From: Eutreptiella sp. 'Long Island Sound 2002'
Taxonomy: Eukaryota; Euglenozoa; Euglenophyceae; Eutreptiales; Eutreptiaceae
Reading direction: 5' to 3'
DNA: 64,000 bases
Assembly (NCBI GenBank): GCA_964036045.1
Contig: OZ038402.1
Span: 12,729,739 to 12,793,738 of the forward strand
Shown here: piece by piece, positions 23,140-35,100 of the stretch
Position numbering within the stretch: position 1 is the first letter of the stretch
Layout of the letters: every line of letters starts with the position of its first letter
Notes under the pieces: generated by a model
Database searches by the model: none
What the model saw: the letters and a program-made list of their open reading frames with translations, nothing else
What the model was told of the DNA's origin: nothing
Translations under genes and position numbers: made by a program

Positions 23140-26100
23140 CTGTGGAACAGGGAGGCACTGGGGGCGGTGCGGTTCGGGGCCAGGGGGTCGGAGTGGCATA
23201 GCCACCGAAATGACATCGGTGCGCCAGACAAATTGCGCGAAAAACAGTGGCACGGAACTTGTGGCACAGAAATTGTACCCTGTGGAATCCCCAGCCCGGT
23301 ACGACGGGATGCCCAGGGAGCACCGCCACAACACCGTGAAGCAGCAGGCCTGCACGCCCACCACCACCACACGCAGCCACTCACCGCGGGAGCCCTGCAA
23401 AACTGTGCAAAACTGTGCAAAACTGTGCAAAACTGTGCAACACGGCGCCACCCTAAAAGAGAAGGACGCATGCCTAGGCATGTGGGTTTGTTGCAGGTAC
23501 CACAAAGGGGGGGGTTGGGTTGGGTTGGGTCAAGGCCTCGCCTGGTCGCCTACCCACGGTCCGCCGCGCCTTCCCTGCCGGACCCGACTGGGCGGCCGTA
23601 CCCGGGTGTCCGGTCACAAGGCCTGCCGGACTGTTGACCGCCCCCAGACCCCGCGGTGGCGCTCGCGGGCGGGAGATGCCGCCGTGCCTGTGTGTATGTG
23701 CCCTTGTGTGTCTGGGGGGGGGGGGGAGGGCTGCGGCACACCTGCTTGCTCCATTGTTGTTCGGCCGTGGCGCACATGGCGCAGGGAAGTGTGTGCCTGG
23801 TGCTCCAGGCCCCGGCAGGGAGGCTGGAGAGCCTGACTCTGAGCCCGCCGGGGGAGATGTGGGCCTGGGCTCGCAACCTCCACGTCACAAGGACATACTA
23901 CCCAACCACTCCACGACTGCCTATTGGCACGGGAAGGCGGTGGTACGTGGCACGACTGGGGTCAGACCCGCACTCCTTGACTGCCTTAGGCACAGGTGGT
24001 GCTGCCTCGCGGGCTGGGTCCGGCTCCCACGGCCGAGGGCGTACCCTGGGCAGGTGGAGGGGCACCAGGGCGCAGAGTGTGCTTCCCTGCCCTGGGTGCC
24101 GCCAGTGCTGGCTGCACTGGCTGCGGCGCTACAGCCCGCGTAGACGAGGGGGCCCAGAGGGCACCACACCCGAATGGCCTCTCCTTTGAGGAAGGGGGGG
24201 TGGGGTCGGCTGGTGGCTGTCTGGCCTCCAGGGGTCGCCCACAACTGCACTGGAGTGCACGGGGCTGTGCTGGCCTAGGCGTCTGTGATGAAGTTGGAGG
24301 GGCACGTGCACACCTGGAGGTTCCCTGGGCAGGCCGCTCAAGGGATACCCACAGCGGTCAAGCTGTGAGCCCTTCACAGCCTCCACTCTTTAGGCCCTGA
24401 GGGCGCCGACTCCGTGCACCCCTCCCGTCGGGGGCGCAGGCTGGGGGGGGGGGGGGGGTAGGGTGGTGGATGGGTCTACCTGTTCACTTGTGTGGGAGAG
24501 GAGGACCACCTGCTGGGTTACCATGCGGGTCCCAGATCCCAACATACTCGTCGCTCGGCGTCCGCTCCCTGAGGGACCTCGATCACCATGTGAAGGCCTG
24601 CAGTGAGGGTGCGAGGGCATGCTGGGGGGGGGGGGGGGGTGCTGGGCCTGCTTTCGGTCCGGCCCCATTTCTGTTGGGGGGGGGTGGGGGCAGCAAAAGG
24701 TCTGCTCCCCTGTTTCCTGGTCCCCAAGGGGAACCAGCCCACGGCCTGCACCCTCGCTTTGTGGTGGCTGAAATTTGGGCCGACAGAGACAAAGGGGGGG
24801 GGACGGGTACACTCTTTGGTACGGGGGCCCCTGCGAGGGGGGACCCTATCAGGCAGGTACAGGCCAACAAACCCCCTAGACCCCTCCCCCCTGCTCTCAA
24901 CCCCTTCCCCGAACCTCCATTACACGGCCAGCCACAGTCAAGGAAACAACCAAAAGTCAGTCCCTTCGATGCTTCCCAATAATGTGCATGCCCATGTGGT
25001 TGACGATGGTGAATGGGCATTGCAGAAGGCCTCTGTGGTCCCGGATGACGGTGATTTGGATATTCAACACCGGTGGGATGGCATGAAAGACCGGCTGCCC
25101 ACAATGTATCCGTATGCCATCAGAACATTGTGCATTCCGGACACCCCTTGTGACGTTGAGCGCCCCTTTTCCACACGGAAGAATGTGGGCTCTGTGAAGC
25201 AACACAACATACAACATGCGTCGAACAAAGCGCATGTCTCATTTGGATCCAGCGGCATCGCGGTTGCCCCATGACAGCCTCGTTGCCAAAGGAAATGATG
25301 TCCGTCATGTTGCATTGCGCGTGCAAATCTTTGGGAAGGCTTGTGCACGTTGTCATCCACCTCAACCCCCACTCTCCCACCACCACTTCCCCATCTCTGC
25401 CTTTGTCCCCCAACACGTGTTTCTCCCGTTTTTCCTCCCGTTTTTACAAATCTCCCATTTTGCGTCCACCATAAAAACAGCAGCACCACAAGACACGCAA
25501 GACAAGTCCTCTTCCCACTGCGGTCATGCACCACCCCTCACTGACGACAAAACGGGCCAAACAGGAACTCACCAAAAAGTCGGTGACTTTACGTCGCTGA
25601 AGCAGAGACGCGATGCATTGCGCACCTTCCACTTGCTGCGCCGTGAACCGGACCGCCTGCGCCATCCGAGGCAGAAGATGCCGCACCTCCGCCAGCGAGA
25701 CCACGCCCTCCTCCGCCCTCCGGAACAGGACCCCAGCCCCCTGCTCCAGCAGCTGCCAGAACGCGATCGCCGGGATCAGGCGCTGCATGCCCTTGTCCTG
25801 CTGCACTGAGAGGCGGCACAGGAACGACAGCGGCTGCTTCTGCAGGGCCGTGATGGCGTCCACGTGCTCGAGCACGATGGCGTCGAACTTCTTGATGGAG
25901 TCGGTGAACGGGGGCACCATCGAAGGGTCCGCCGCGACGGCCTCCAGACAGTCCGCGAGGTGCGCGGCCGCGTCCCGGAGGCGGGCGTACAGCTTCGTCC
26001 GGGTCTGCCTCATCCGCAGGAACGTGACGTTCGGGAACAGAATCGCGGCGATCGCCGCCACAACGCACCCCACGACCTGTGCACCGGGGCAGGCGGGCGG

Positions 26101-29100
26101 GGGGTACCCCCAACCCCCCTGTTCTGGCGTGTTCCTCCTGCCCTGAATGGCTGGGGTTGCGGCCGCTCGGACTCTACAGAGGGGCAGGGGTCCCCTGATC
26201 TGGGGGGCACTTTGGCTGGCCCCTCTCGGCCCTCGAGGGGAGGGGGGGGGGACTCAGGGCCCTGGCCGACCCCCCCCCCACATCAAAAGAATTTGCCTGC
26301 GGGAAAAAGGGGGCCCGACCGGCGGATTGGAGGCCGAGGTCAGGTCTGCAAATGTTGTTCTGGCGGCGTCCTCCCCCCCCCCCCGTGTGACAGTCCGTCG
26401 GGTCGCTGTTCCTTTACGGGGCCCTGGACAGTCACCCGTTCTCCCCTTCGCATGTTGCGTTGGGTCGCTGCGTTCTGTCGGCCGCTGCGGCCGGTGCTCC
26501 CGCTGGTGTCGTTTCCGCGTTCGCGGAGCCCAGTCGTTGGTGTGCCGGGGCTGTGCTGAATGTGGCATGGTGTGCCGTTTGCGTGTCAGCGGCGCCCGGT
26601 AGTTGGCGTATTGGGGGTTGTGCTGGTTGTTGCTGGGGTTGTTTGCCTGTGTTTGCTGTCCACACACCTCCGTCCACAGGCCGTCCACAACCTGCCCCTC
26701 GCTGTGTTTCCCCCGCCCCCCTTTTCCGTGGGTGCCGGCGTCGGTGTTGGCGTCAGCGATGGCGTATCCATCGGCGTTGGCGGGCCCGGCCCCGTGGCCG
26801 TTAGATGGGCGGTGCACAACAATAGCGCGGCCAGTGACCGCCGGCGGGCAGCCGTTGGTGCACGACGGTCCGCTGGTGACGCTGGGGGCTACGGACCGCA
26901 AAACCGCCTGAAACCGCCGGAACACCAAACCACCGGTAGACGGAGAGCGTGTGTGTTCCCTGACGACAGTCGGGGGGCCGCCCGGTGCACAGGGGGGCAC
27001 CGTGGGGCCCTCTGTGCACATCAGCGCGTTCATCCATGCGAAAGGACAAACCACGCCAACGGCGGGACCCCGTGGCACACAAGCCCGGGACTCCGTTGAC
27101 ACGCATTCGCCAACAGGGAACCGCCTGTTGCTCTCGATTGGGCGGCAGTAGTCAGCGGTTTGGGGCCCACTACCGTCGGTTTCGCGCCAACTGCCGACGG
27201 TTGCGCAACAACTGCTGTCGGTTGCCCCCCAATTGTCGTCGGTTGGAGCGCCAACTGCCGTCGGTTAGAGCGCCAACTGCCGTCGGTTAGAGCGCCAACT
27301 GCCGTCCATTGAGCCGAGTCCCGGTATTTTGGCGGTCTTTCACAGACGGTGTGTACCCGGAAGAACGCAAAACCCGCTCTCCATGGGTCTGAGCACCTGA
27401 GAAGTCCCCCGGGACAAGGCCGCCTCTTCGGCGGTCAGGGTGCCAGGCACCCAGGCGCTGTAGGTCGAGAACACCGACACCAGGCCCCCACTGGCCAAGT
27501 GGGAGATGAAGAGCGGGATCTGGAGCTTCGACTTGGGCTCTGGCAGGACGACGATGAAGAGCAGTTGGATGATGATGTACACGACCCCTGACGTCGCGTA
27601 CGGCAGCAGCATCACGGGCCACATCAGCAGGGCCCCCAGCATCGACCCGATGGCGCGGAACAGGGCCTTCTGCACCGTCGTCTCCACAGAGTCGGTTCCC
27701 TGCGGCAGCAACGACGCGCATGCCTGGCACATGGTAACAGACAGTGTGCAAGGAGTTTGGGAGGGGGAGGCAGGAGGGAAGGGGGGGGGTGGGATTGGCA
27801 CAAGGCCTTGGTGGTTGGCTCTGTTGGCCTGTGGCGGCGCCTATTGGCCTCTCACCTTTGAACCTTCTGCCATGACAAGCAGGCATCCGTACTACTGCGG
27901 GCATCCGTACTACCGCGGGCATCCGCACTACTGCGGGCATCCCCTTGCCTCAGGGGGGGGGGGGGATCCAGAATGCAACTTCTGCCCATGGCGTCCTCCC
28001 CTGACGGCCTGATCAGTGCCCAGGATGCGGTCATCACCCAGACCCCCAGGCTGAGAGGTGCTCACCACAACCAGCAACGTGCATGTCACAGGGCGGGGGA
28101 GGGGGGGGGGGATGTAGATGTAGATGTAGTTTGGCCGTACGCTGTTGGTGTCCAAAGGATCTTCCCGCCTTCACGGTCAGAGAGCAGCCACCACCGGCGC
28201 TAGGGCCCAGTCTGTCACCTCGATCCTGGGCTCCTCACGCGGTGTGTGTGTTGCGTTGCCGCGCCCTCGCGCTACTGTTCCGCTCCGTGTCTTGTAGTTT
28301 TGTTGTGCCCGACTTGTGCCGGCGGGTGGGGGGGCCCTGTGGATTGTGGATTGTGGGCCTCCCGATAGAGGAAGGGAGGGAGGGAGGGATAATACCGTGC
28401 TCTGCCGTAGACCATGGCACCGCTAGGCTGGTCCCCTCGTGTTGGTGAAGGGTGGAAAGAGGGGGATGGAGGAAGGATGCAGGGGAGGGGTGGTGGGTGG
28501 CGGTTGGGTTCTGTAGCACAACGGAGGCTCCTGACAACGGTTGAGGCAACCAAATCCTGTGGCGACCACCTTGGCTGCAGGGAAAGTTATGTGTGCAGTG
28601 AGTGCTCAATTCTCTCCTTCATTGGTGTTCTGGCCCAACCCCACGCCATCCGCACACGCCGGTGCAGACTCGCACGCCGAGGGCCACCGCCGCAAGGAGA
28701 GTACTCACCAGTACTCACTTTACAACGTGCTTCAGGCATCGACACTGTCCAATGAAAAGCCGGGGCCGTTTACGATCAAAGCGAAGGCCATCATGGCAAC
28801 GAGGCCGTGATAGGTGTGCACAGCCACCATTAGGTCACAGTGGGATGGGGCCCATCCTGCTCAGCAAGGCTGCGGGGACTTGGTGTGGGCGGTTCATTAT
28901 GGTTACGCACCGGAAATTGAGGACCAGCACCTATTGCATTCGCACATGGAAATCTTGGTGTGCAAATGGCATGGCCACGTCAATTGGAAACTGCAAAGCA
29001 GAGAGGCAACATGTTCGGCATCATTGATTAACCAGCTTGCTGCCGGACCAACTTCACAGGTTGGCAAAGACACAGGGTGCCATTGGAGGTGTAAGCCCGA

Positions 29101-32100
29101 ATAAGAGGTGGTGAATTAGGGAAGGGGGAATGGAGGACACAGAATGCATGGGTCGCAGATCATGCCCCCACACTATTCAGAGATTAGATCCCTCACAATG
29201 AAGGGGGGACCCCAGTTGCATCGCCCTCTTTGGGATACACAGCACAAGAAATCTGGACCAAGTCCGGTACCACCCGTGGGGGGGGGGGGGGCGGGCAGGG
29301 AGGGGTGGGCGGGGCGGGTGGGGCGGGTGGTGTCACACTACCATGACCCCTATGATGTGGGCTCAGAAGGAGGGCAATGGGAGGGCATAGCATGTGACAT
29401 GTCTAAGGGAAAAGGAGCCATGTAACAAACAAAAGTGGCGGTGTTGGGAAGGTATGCAAACACTGACTTGACTACAAAACTACCCTTTAGTTGAACTACA
29501 CAATGCCACTTGAATGTATCCTCTTGAACATTACACTAAGGGACCTGCCCAGAAAATGCGAAAAAAAATGCGGAATATGCGAAAAAATGCGAATCGCATT
29601 TTTCCCCCCCCCCTGCCTATCTTTCAAACCCCAGGAGGCACGCAGCCGGACCCCCCACCCCCACCCCGTGCCCCCGGGACACGCCAGAGGGGGTATGTCG
29701 CTGGTTGGGCCGGTCGGGACCTTCTCCACCGCCGCATTGACGCATTTCTGTTTTGACGACCCGCCTTCGCCCTTGAGCCTCCCGCCCCAAGAGAGGCACG
29801 GGGGAGTGAATGGGGGTTTGTGGACCGCGTCGGTGCGCCTGCGAAGGTGGTCCGGTGATGGGGCCTGGGGTGAAGCGAAGGCTCTGCTACAAAGCGAGGG
29901 CCAAGGCACATCCCCGGGCGGCCGCTCGTGTTGCTGCTCATGACAATTGGGGTCCGTTGTCGAAGCACCGCAGCAAAATCAGGAACATGTGACACTTGGG
30001 ATGGCGACACTTGGCCCGACTTGGGGAATGCCACCGGAAAAGTTGCCGCAGAAGACCCGGAAAAACACAAAAACAGGCCTAGACCGCGGATGGTGGCTGT
30101 TCTTTGGTGCGAGCCTTTGGTGGGGTGCTGTGGTTTCTGCGAGACTTCGGGACGGTTGCTGTCATTTCCCGGACGCTGGGTCCCTGAAGAGCAAAGTGCG
30201 CGGGCACAATGGGAAGGTGTAGGCCAAGACGCTACCAACGACACTGAGAAAAACAATGGCTTTGGGCCTTCAACTGCCGCGACATAATTTGGACACTTTT
30301 TTTGTGCCAAATGTTGCCATTCCAAATTTCGCCCGTTTCTAGTACAGGGGGGTCCTTAAGAGGGAAAGGAAAGTGTTCCTGAACGGCAGTTTTGCAAAAA
30401 GACCGCGTGTAGCTCATATGCTCAACCATGGGTGGTGGCGGTTGGCGGTTGGTGGCGATTGGCGGTTGGCGGTTGGTGGCGGTTGGCGGTTGGCGGTTGG
30501 CGGTTGGCGGCGGTTGGTGGCGGTTGGCGGCGGTTGCTGGGTGGTGATTGGTGGTGGTGGCGGTTGGCAGTGGTTGGCGCTTGGCGCTTGGTCGCCGCTG
30601 GCGGTTGGCGCTTGGCGGTTGGTGGGAGTTGGTGGTTGGCGGTTGGTGGTCCCTTGGGGCGGTCCCTAACGGCGGTCTTTGACAAAAAAAAAATCTCGTT
30701 CCCCAAGGACCCCCCGGTTCTAGTACCCCCACCCTCCTCCGGCATATTGCATTCTGCTGCAGCTGATCTTGGCAGAAGGGCAGCACACGGGGGGGGGGGG
30801 CGTACCATCGGGCCATACGCCAACTCCCTCCCACTTTCCAGCCAATTTCAGGGCGAGGGGGGGGGGCTGGGTCTGGGGGGGGGGGGGGGGGTCTGGGGCC
30901 GGCTGAAGGGGAGGGGGGCACCCGGACCCCAACATATATGGCTTAAAATGACCCCCTCATCGCGGTAGACATTTTTGCGGTATGTATGTTGACAAAAAAA
31001 ATTGCAACAGGGGGGGGGGGGCATGGTAGGTGGTACTTGTGTTTAAGGGCATTGCAAATGGGGACAAAATCAGAATTGGCTGCCTAAACCCTGCCTTCTG
31101 GGGGGCCCACAGGTGGGCGGAAATGCTACGTCAACCCTGCTTTCTTGGGGATACCCAACAAGGGGGACAAAATCAAGGCACTAAAAAAACAAAAACAAAA
31201 AAAAAATTCCCAGGGGTGGTATTCATATTTGGTCCAATTTGGTTTTCATCCACTATTGGGTTCTCCTCAAAACACTGAGTATTTTGAGTATAGGCACATG
31301 GCGTGAAAACCCATTTTTTCACCCTCTACTAATTCAAGCAAAATTTGCTTCGGGCGCCTTTGGCGCCCATGGTCCGGCACTTTCCAGCCAATTTCCAGGG
31401 GGGGGGGAGGGGGGGGGAGTCGGCGTAAAGGGTCCGGTCCCGGCGAGCCCCCCGTGGGGCAGCACTCAAAAATGGTGGCCAATGCCTTCTGCCCAAGGTC
31501 ATTTCGCTCCGATCTCCTTCACAACGCTCGCACCAGCATACCATCAGGCACACGACCAACGCCAACACGGACCAGGCGGCGAACTTCCGCTTGGCTGCAC
31601 TGCTGGTCTCGTCGCTGCAGATCCAAATGAGGATGACGTACAGCACCGTGAAGCCGAACAGGATCTGGCACCGTCTCCGCACCGCCGGGCTCTCCCACCA
31701 CCGGCCCCACGTCCAGGGCTGCATGAACGTGGTCATGCCCTCCACCCACTGCAGGGCCACGTCCCTCGCCTTCGCCAGCCCCAGCGTCACCAGCACGTTC
31801 TCCCCAAAGAACCCCCAGTTCGTCCGCCGCTGCGCGTGGAGGGCGTCCAGCACCGCGTCCGCGGTGCTGGTCACGTTCTCCCTGCCAAGGACGTTCAGCA
31901 GCACCCAGGCCTTGGACTGCTGCGTGAGCGCGTGGACCGGGGTCAGCGGGTCCAGCACTGCCCTCCGGAACTCCTGAACGCCGGCCTCGCTCAGGTCCAG
32001 GATGTTCTGGCGCCCTTGGCACACACTGCGAACAGGGGCACGGGCTGGCAATGGCATGCGCACACGCGCATAGAGCGGACAGCCGGTTGTCTGGGTGTAG

Positions 32101-35100
32101 ATTTGCCTCGTCAGGCCGCAACAACAACAAAAACATTGCGCAACAATGCACCTGCGGTGGGCGGAGCATAGCAGATGGTTTTTGCACTGTGCCAAGCTGA
32201 AGCCGTAGGTTGCGTGCGCACACACCTACGCCCCCACATCTCATCCTCCATTGGTGGCCAACTGCTGTTCGTCATTGTGTGCTACGACCGGGTGCAACAC
32301 CATGTTCCTGGTGCACTTCCCTTACCGTACCCAGGGCCATGCACATCCCACTCTCGGGATGTTACCGGGACGGTACCTCAGAAATGGGCCAGTTTCGCAA
32401 AAAGGGGGGAACGTGTGGGGGGGGGGGGGGGCGTTGAGATTGTCTTCCGGTGGAGAAGCTGTGCACCCCAACCCAGTGCAGCCGAGGGCACTCAACAATC
32501 CCGAGGAACACACCCCATTTCCCCCCCATTTCCCCCCACTCTCCCCCATCCCCCCCCCATTCCCCCCCCACTTCCCCCGATTCCCCCACATTTTTCCTGG
32601 TTTCCCTTATTTCTTGGGGACCTGCAGGGGGAGGGGGGGGGGGGAAGGGGTGCACAAGGGGAATGGGCGCACAATGAAGAGTGTGGGCACCTAATGGGGG
32701 AATGGGCACATAATGGGAGCCTACTGGGGCCCTAGTGGGCGCCAAGTGGGGCCTAATGGATGCCTAATAGGGCATATAATGGGTGCTTGACGGGCGCATA
32801 AGGGGGGCTTAATGGGCGCCTTGACGGCGCCCATTCGGCGCCTTACGGGTGCATAATGGGGGCCAAGGGGCGCCTAGTGGGTGCCTAATGGGCGCCTAGT
32901 GGACGCATAATGGTCGCCTAATGGGCGCATAATGCACGCCTAATGGGCGCCGAAAGGGCTCCCAATGAGCATCTAATGGGCGCTTGATAGGCGCTTGACA
33001 GGCGCCTAGCACGCGCATAATCGGCGCCCAGAGGGCACCTAATGGACGCATAGTGGGCACCAAATGCAAGCCTAATGCGCACTTAATGGGTGAATACTGC
33101 GCCTACTGGGTGCCTGATGGGTGCCTAATGGGTGCATAATGGGGCGCCTAAGGGTGCCGAGAGGGCTACTAGTAGACGCATAATGGGTGCATCATGGGTC
33201 CCTACTCGGCTTTTAATGCGCTTTTAATGGGCACCTATTGGGCGCATAATGGGTGCAGAATGGGTGTGCACAGGGCTCCTAATAGACACCCAATGGGCGC
33301 ATAATGGGTGCCTAATGGGCTTTTCATGGGGGCCTAATAAGGGCCTAATGGGGGCCTAATGGGTGCCCAATGGGCGCTGAATGGGCGCATAATGGAGGCC
33401 TAATGGGCGCCAAATGGGCATATAGTGGGGGCCTAATGGCGCTGAATGGGCGCAGAATGGGCGCAGAATGGGTGTCTGATTGGCGCCTGGAGGGTGCCTG
33501 ATGCCGCTTAATGGGAGCCAAGAGGGAGCCAAATGGGCACCTAATGGGCGCCTCATGCTTGGGGACATCTGTGGTCCAGGGTAGATTTCTCGTTTCGCTG
33601 GATATTTCGCCGGAAGTTTTTTTCGAAAATGTTTTGTCAAAAGTGGCTCAAAACGGGAGATTGAATTGTTTTTCAGAAAATTGGGATGATGGACTCGGCA
33701 TCGATGATGCATCCATTCTCCTAAGGAAACATTCAAAGTCCTTCTAGAACACACTTTGGCCGGATCCGGCCAAAAGTGTGTATCATGATTGAATGGGAGT
33801 GCTATGCTCCTGGGTACAATACCTGTACAAGAATGAGGGAAAATTGAGTGGTACATGGTGTTAAGTTAGTTCTTCAAAATGCACATCAAGGTGCATGGGG
33901 GAAATTATGATTTGAACTTGGCTCACCGAAACAATGGAGTAAAACATATATAAGAAACCCCGGTCAACCTTCAACTATCGGTGTTAAAAATACAACACAA
34001 GAGCAGTTTCGCTGGATCCAGCAAAAAGAAACAGCTACTCAATATGTATTTTTTTTGAGGGTGGCTAAAGGGCGCCGAACGGGCGCCTGATGCGCGCGTA
34101 GAGGGAGGCTGATGGGTGCATACCGGGCGCCCAGTGGGCGCCTAGAGCCCACCTAATGGGCACATAACGGGCGCCTGATAAGTGCATAATGGGCGTCGAA
34201 TGGGCGCACAATGGGAGCCTAACGGGCGCCTAGTGGGCGCTTAATGGGCTCCTAGAGGGCGCCTGATGGGTGCCTAATGGGCACCTAACGCACCACAATG
34301 TGCAGTGTGCTGTGGTATTGCGGTGTTTTGGGCACCAGATAAACAAGGGGTTTCACACTTTGGGTGCGTGCACTACAATGCGCAGTGTGCCATGGATGGA
34401 CCCGGACGGTCGGTGTGCGGGACCTGCCTGCGCCCCCGGACGGCACTGCACACCTCGCCTCCACCTCCGGCCCCGCAACGTACAGGCCGTTCCGCGCCGG
34501 CGGGAGCTCGCGGAACAGGAAGGGCGAGGCCTCGAAGCCGAGCCGGTCCTCCTCCGGCCCCCGGCGCAAGTACCGCACCGCGTCCGCGCACGCGTCCATC
34601 AGCCGCTGCTGCTCCTGCAGCGTGCACACGACGACCGCGTGCTGCCCCCCCTGCGGCCCCCGCAGCAGCCCCTCCCACTTCGCATCGGCGTCCGGGGCCG
34701 GGCCGGACCAGTCGCTCAGGTCGCCCACGAACTCGAGCCGCAGGGCGTCGCCGGCGAACAGCGCGTCGACGGCGAGGGCCTGGCGGACCTGGGCCCGCAC
34801 GGTGTCGCACAGGCGGCCCCAGAGCGGCGGCGGGACGTACTTGTACTGGGGGTGCCAGACCACCGGCTCCGAGGTCCCGGCGTGCCCCAACATCGGGACG
34901 AGCCGCAGGCGCCGGTAGAGCTGGACGCAGTTCTGGCGGTGCGCGCGGACCTGCGCGGGTGCGGGACGAGCGCGTGCGCGCGGAGGAGGGCGGCGACAAG
35001 AGCAGAGGTGTAGCGGGAAACACAACATTGTCCCGGCGCCCGTGGGGCCAACTCGGGGTCCGATCACACCAGCATTCCGATTGTTCTGGGGGGGAGGCGC

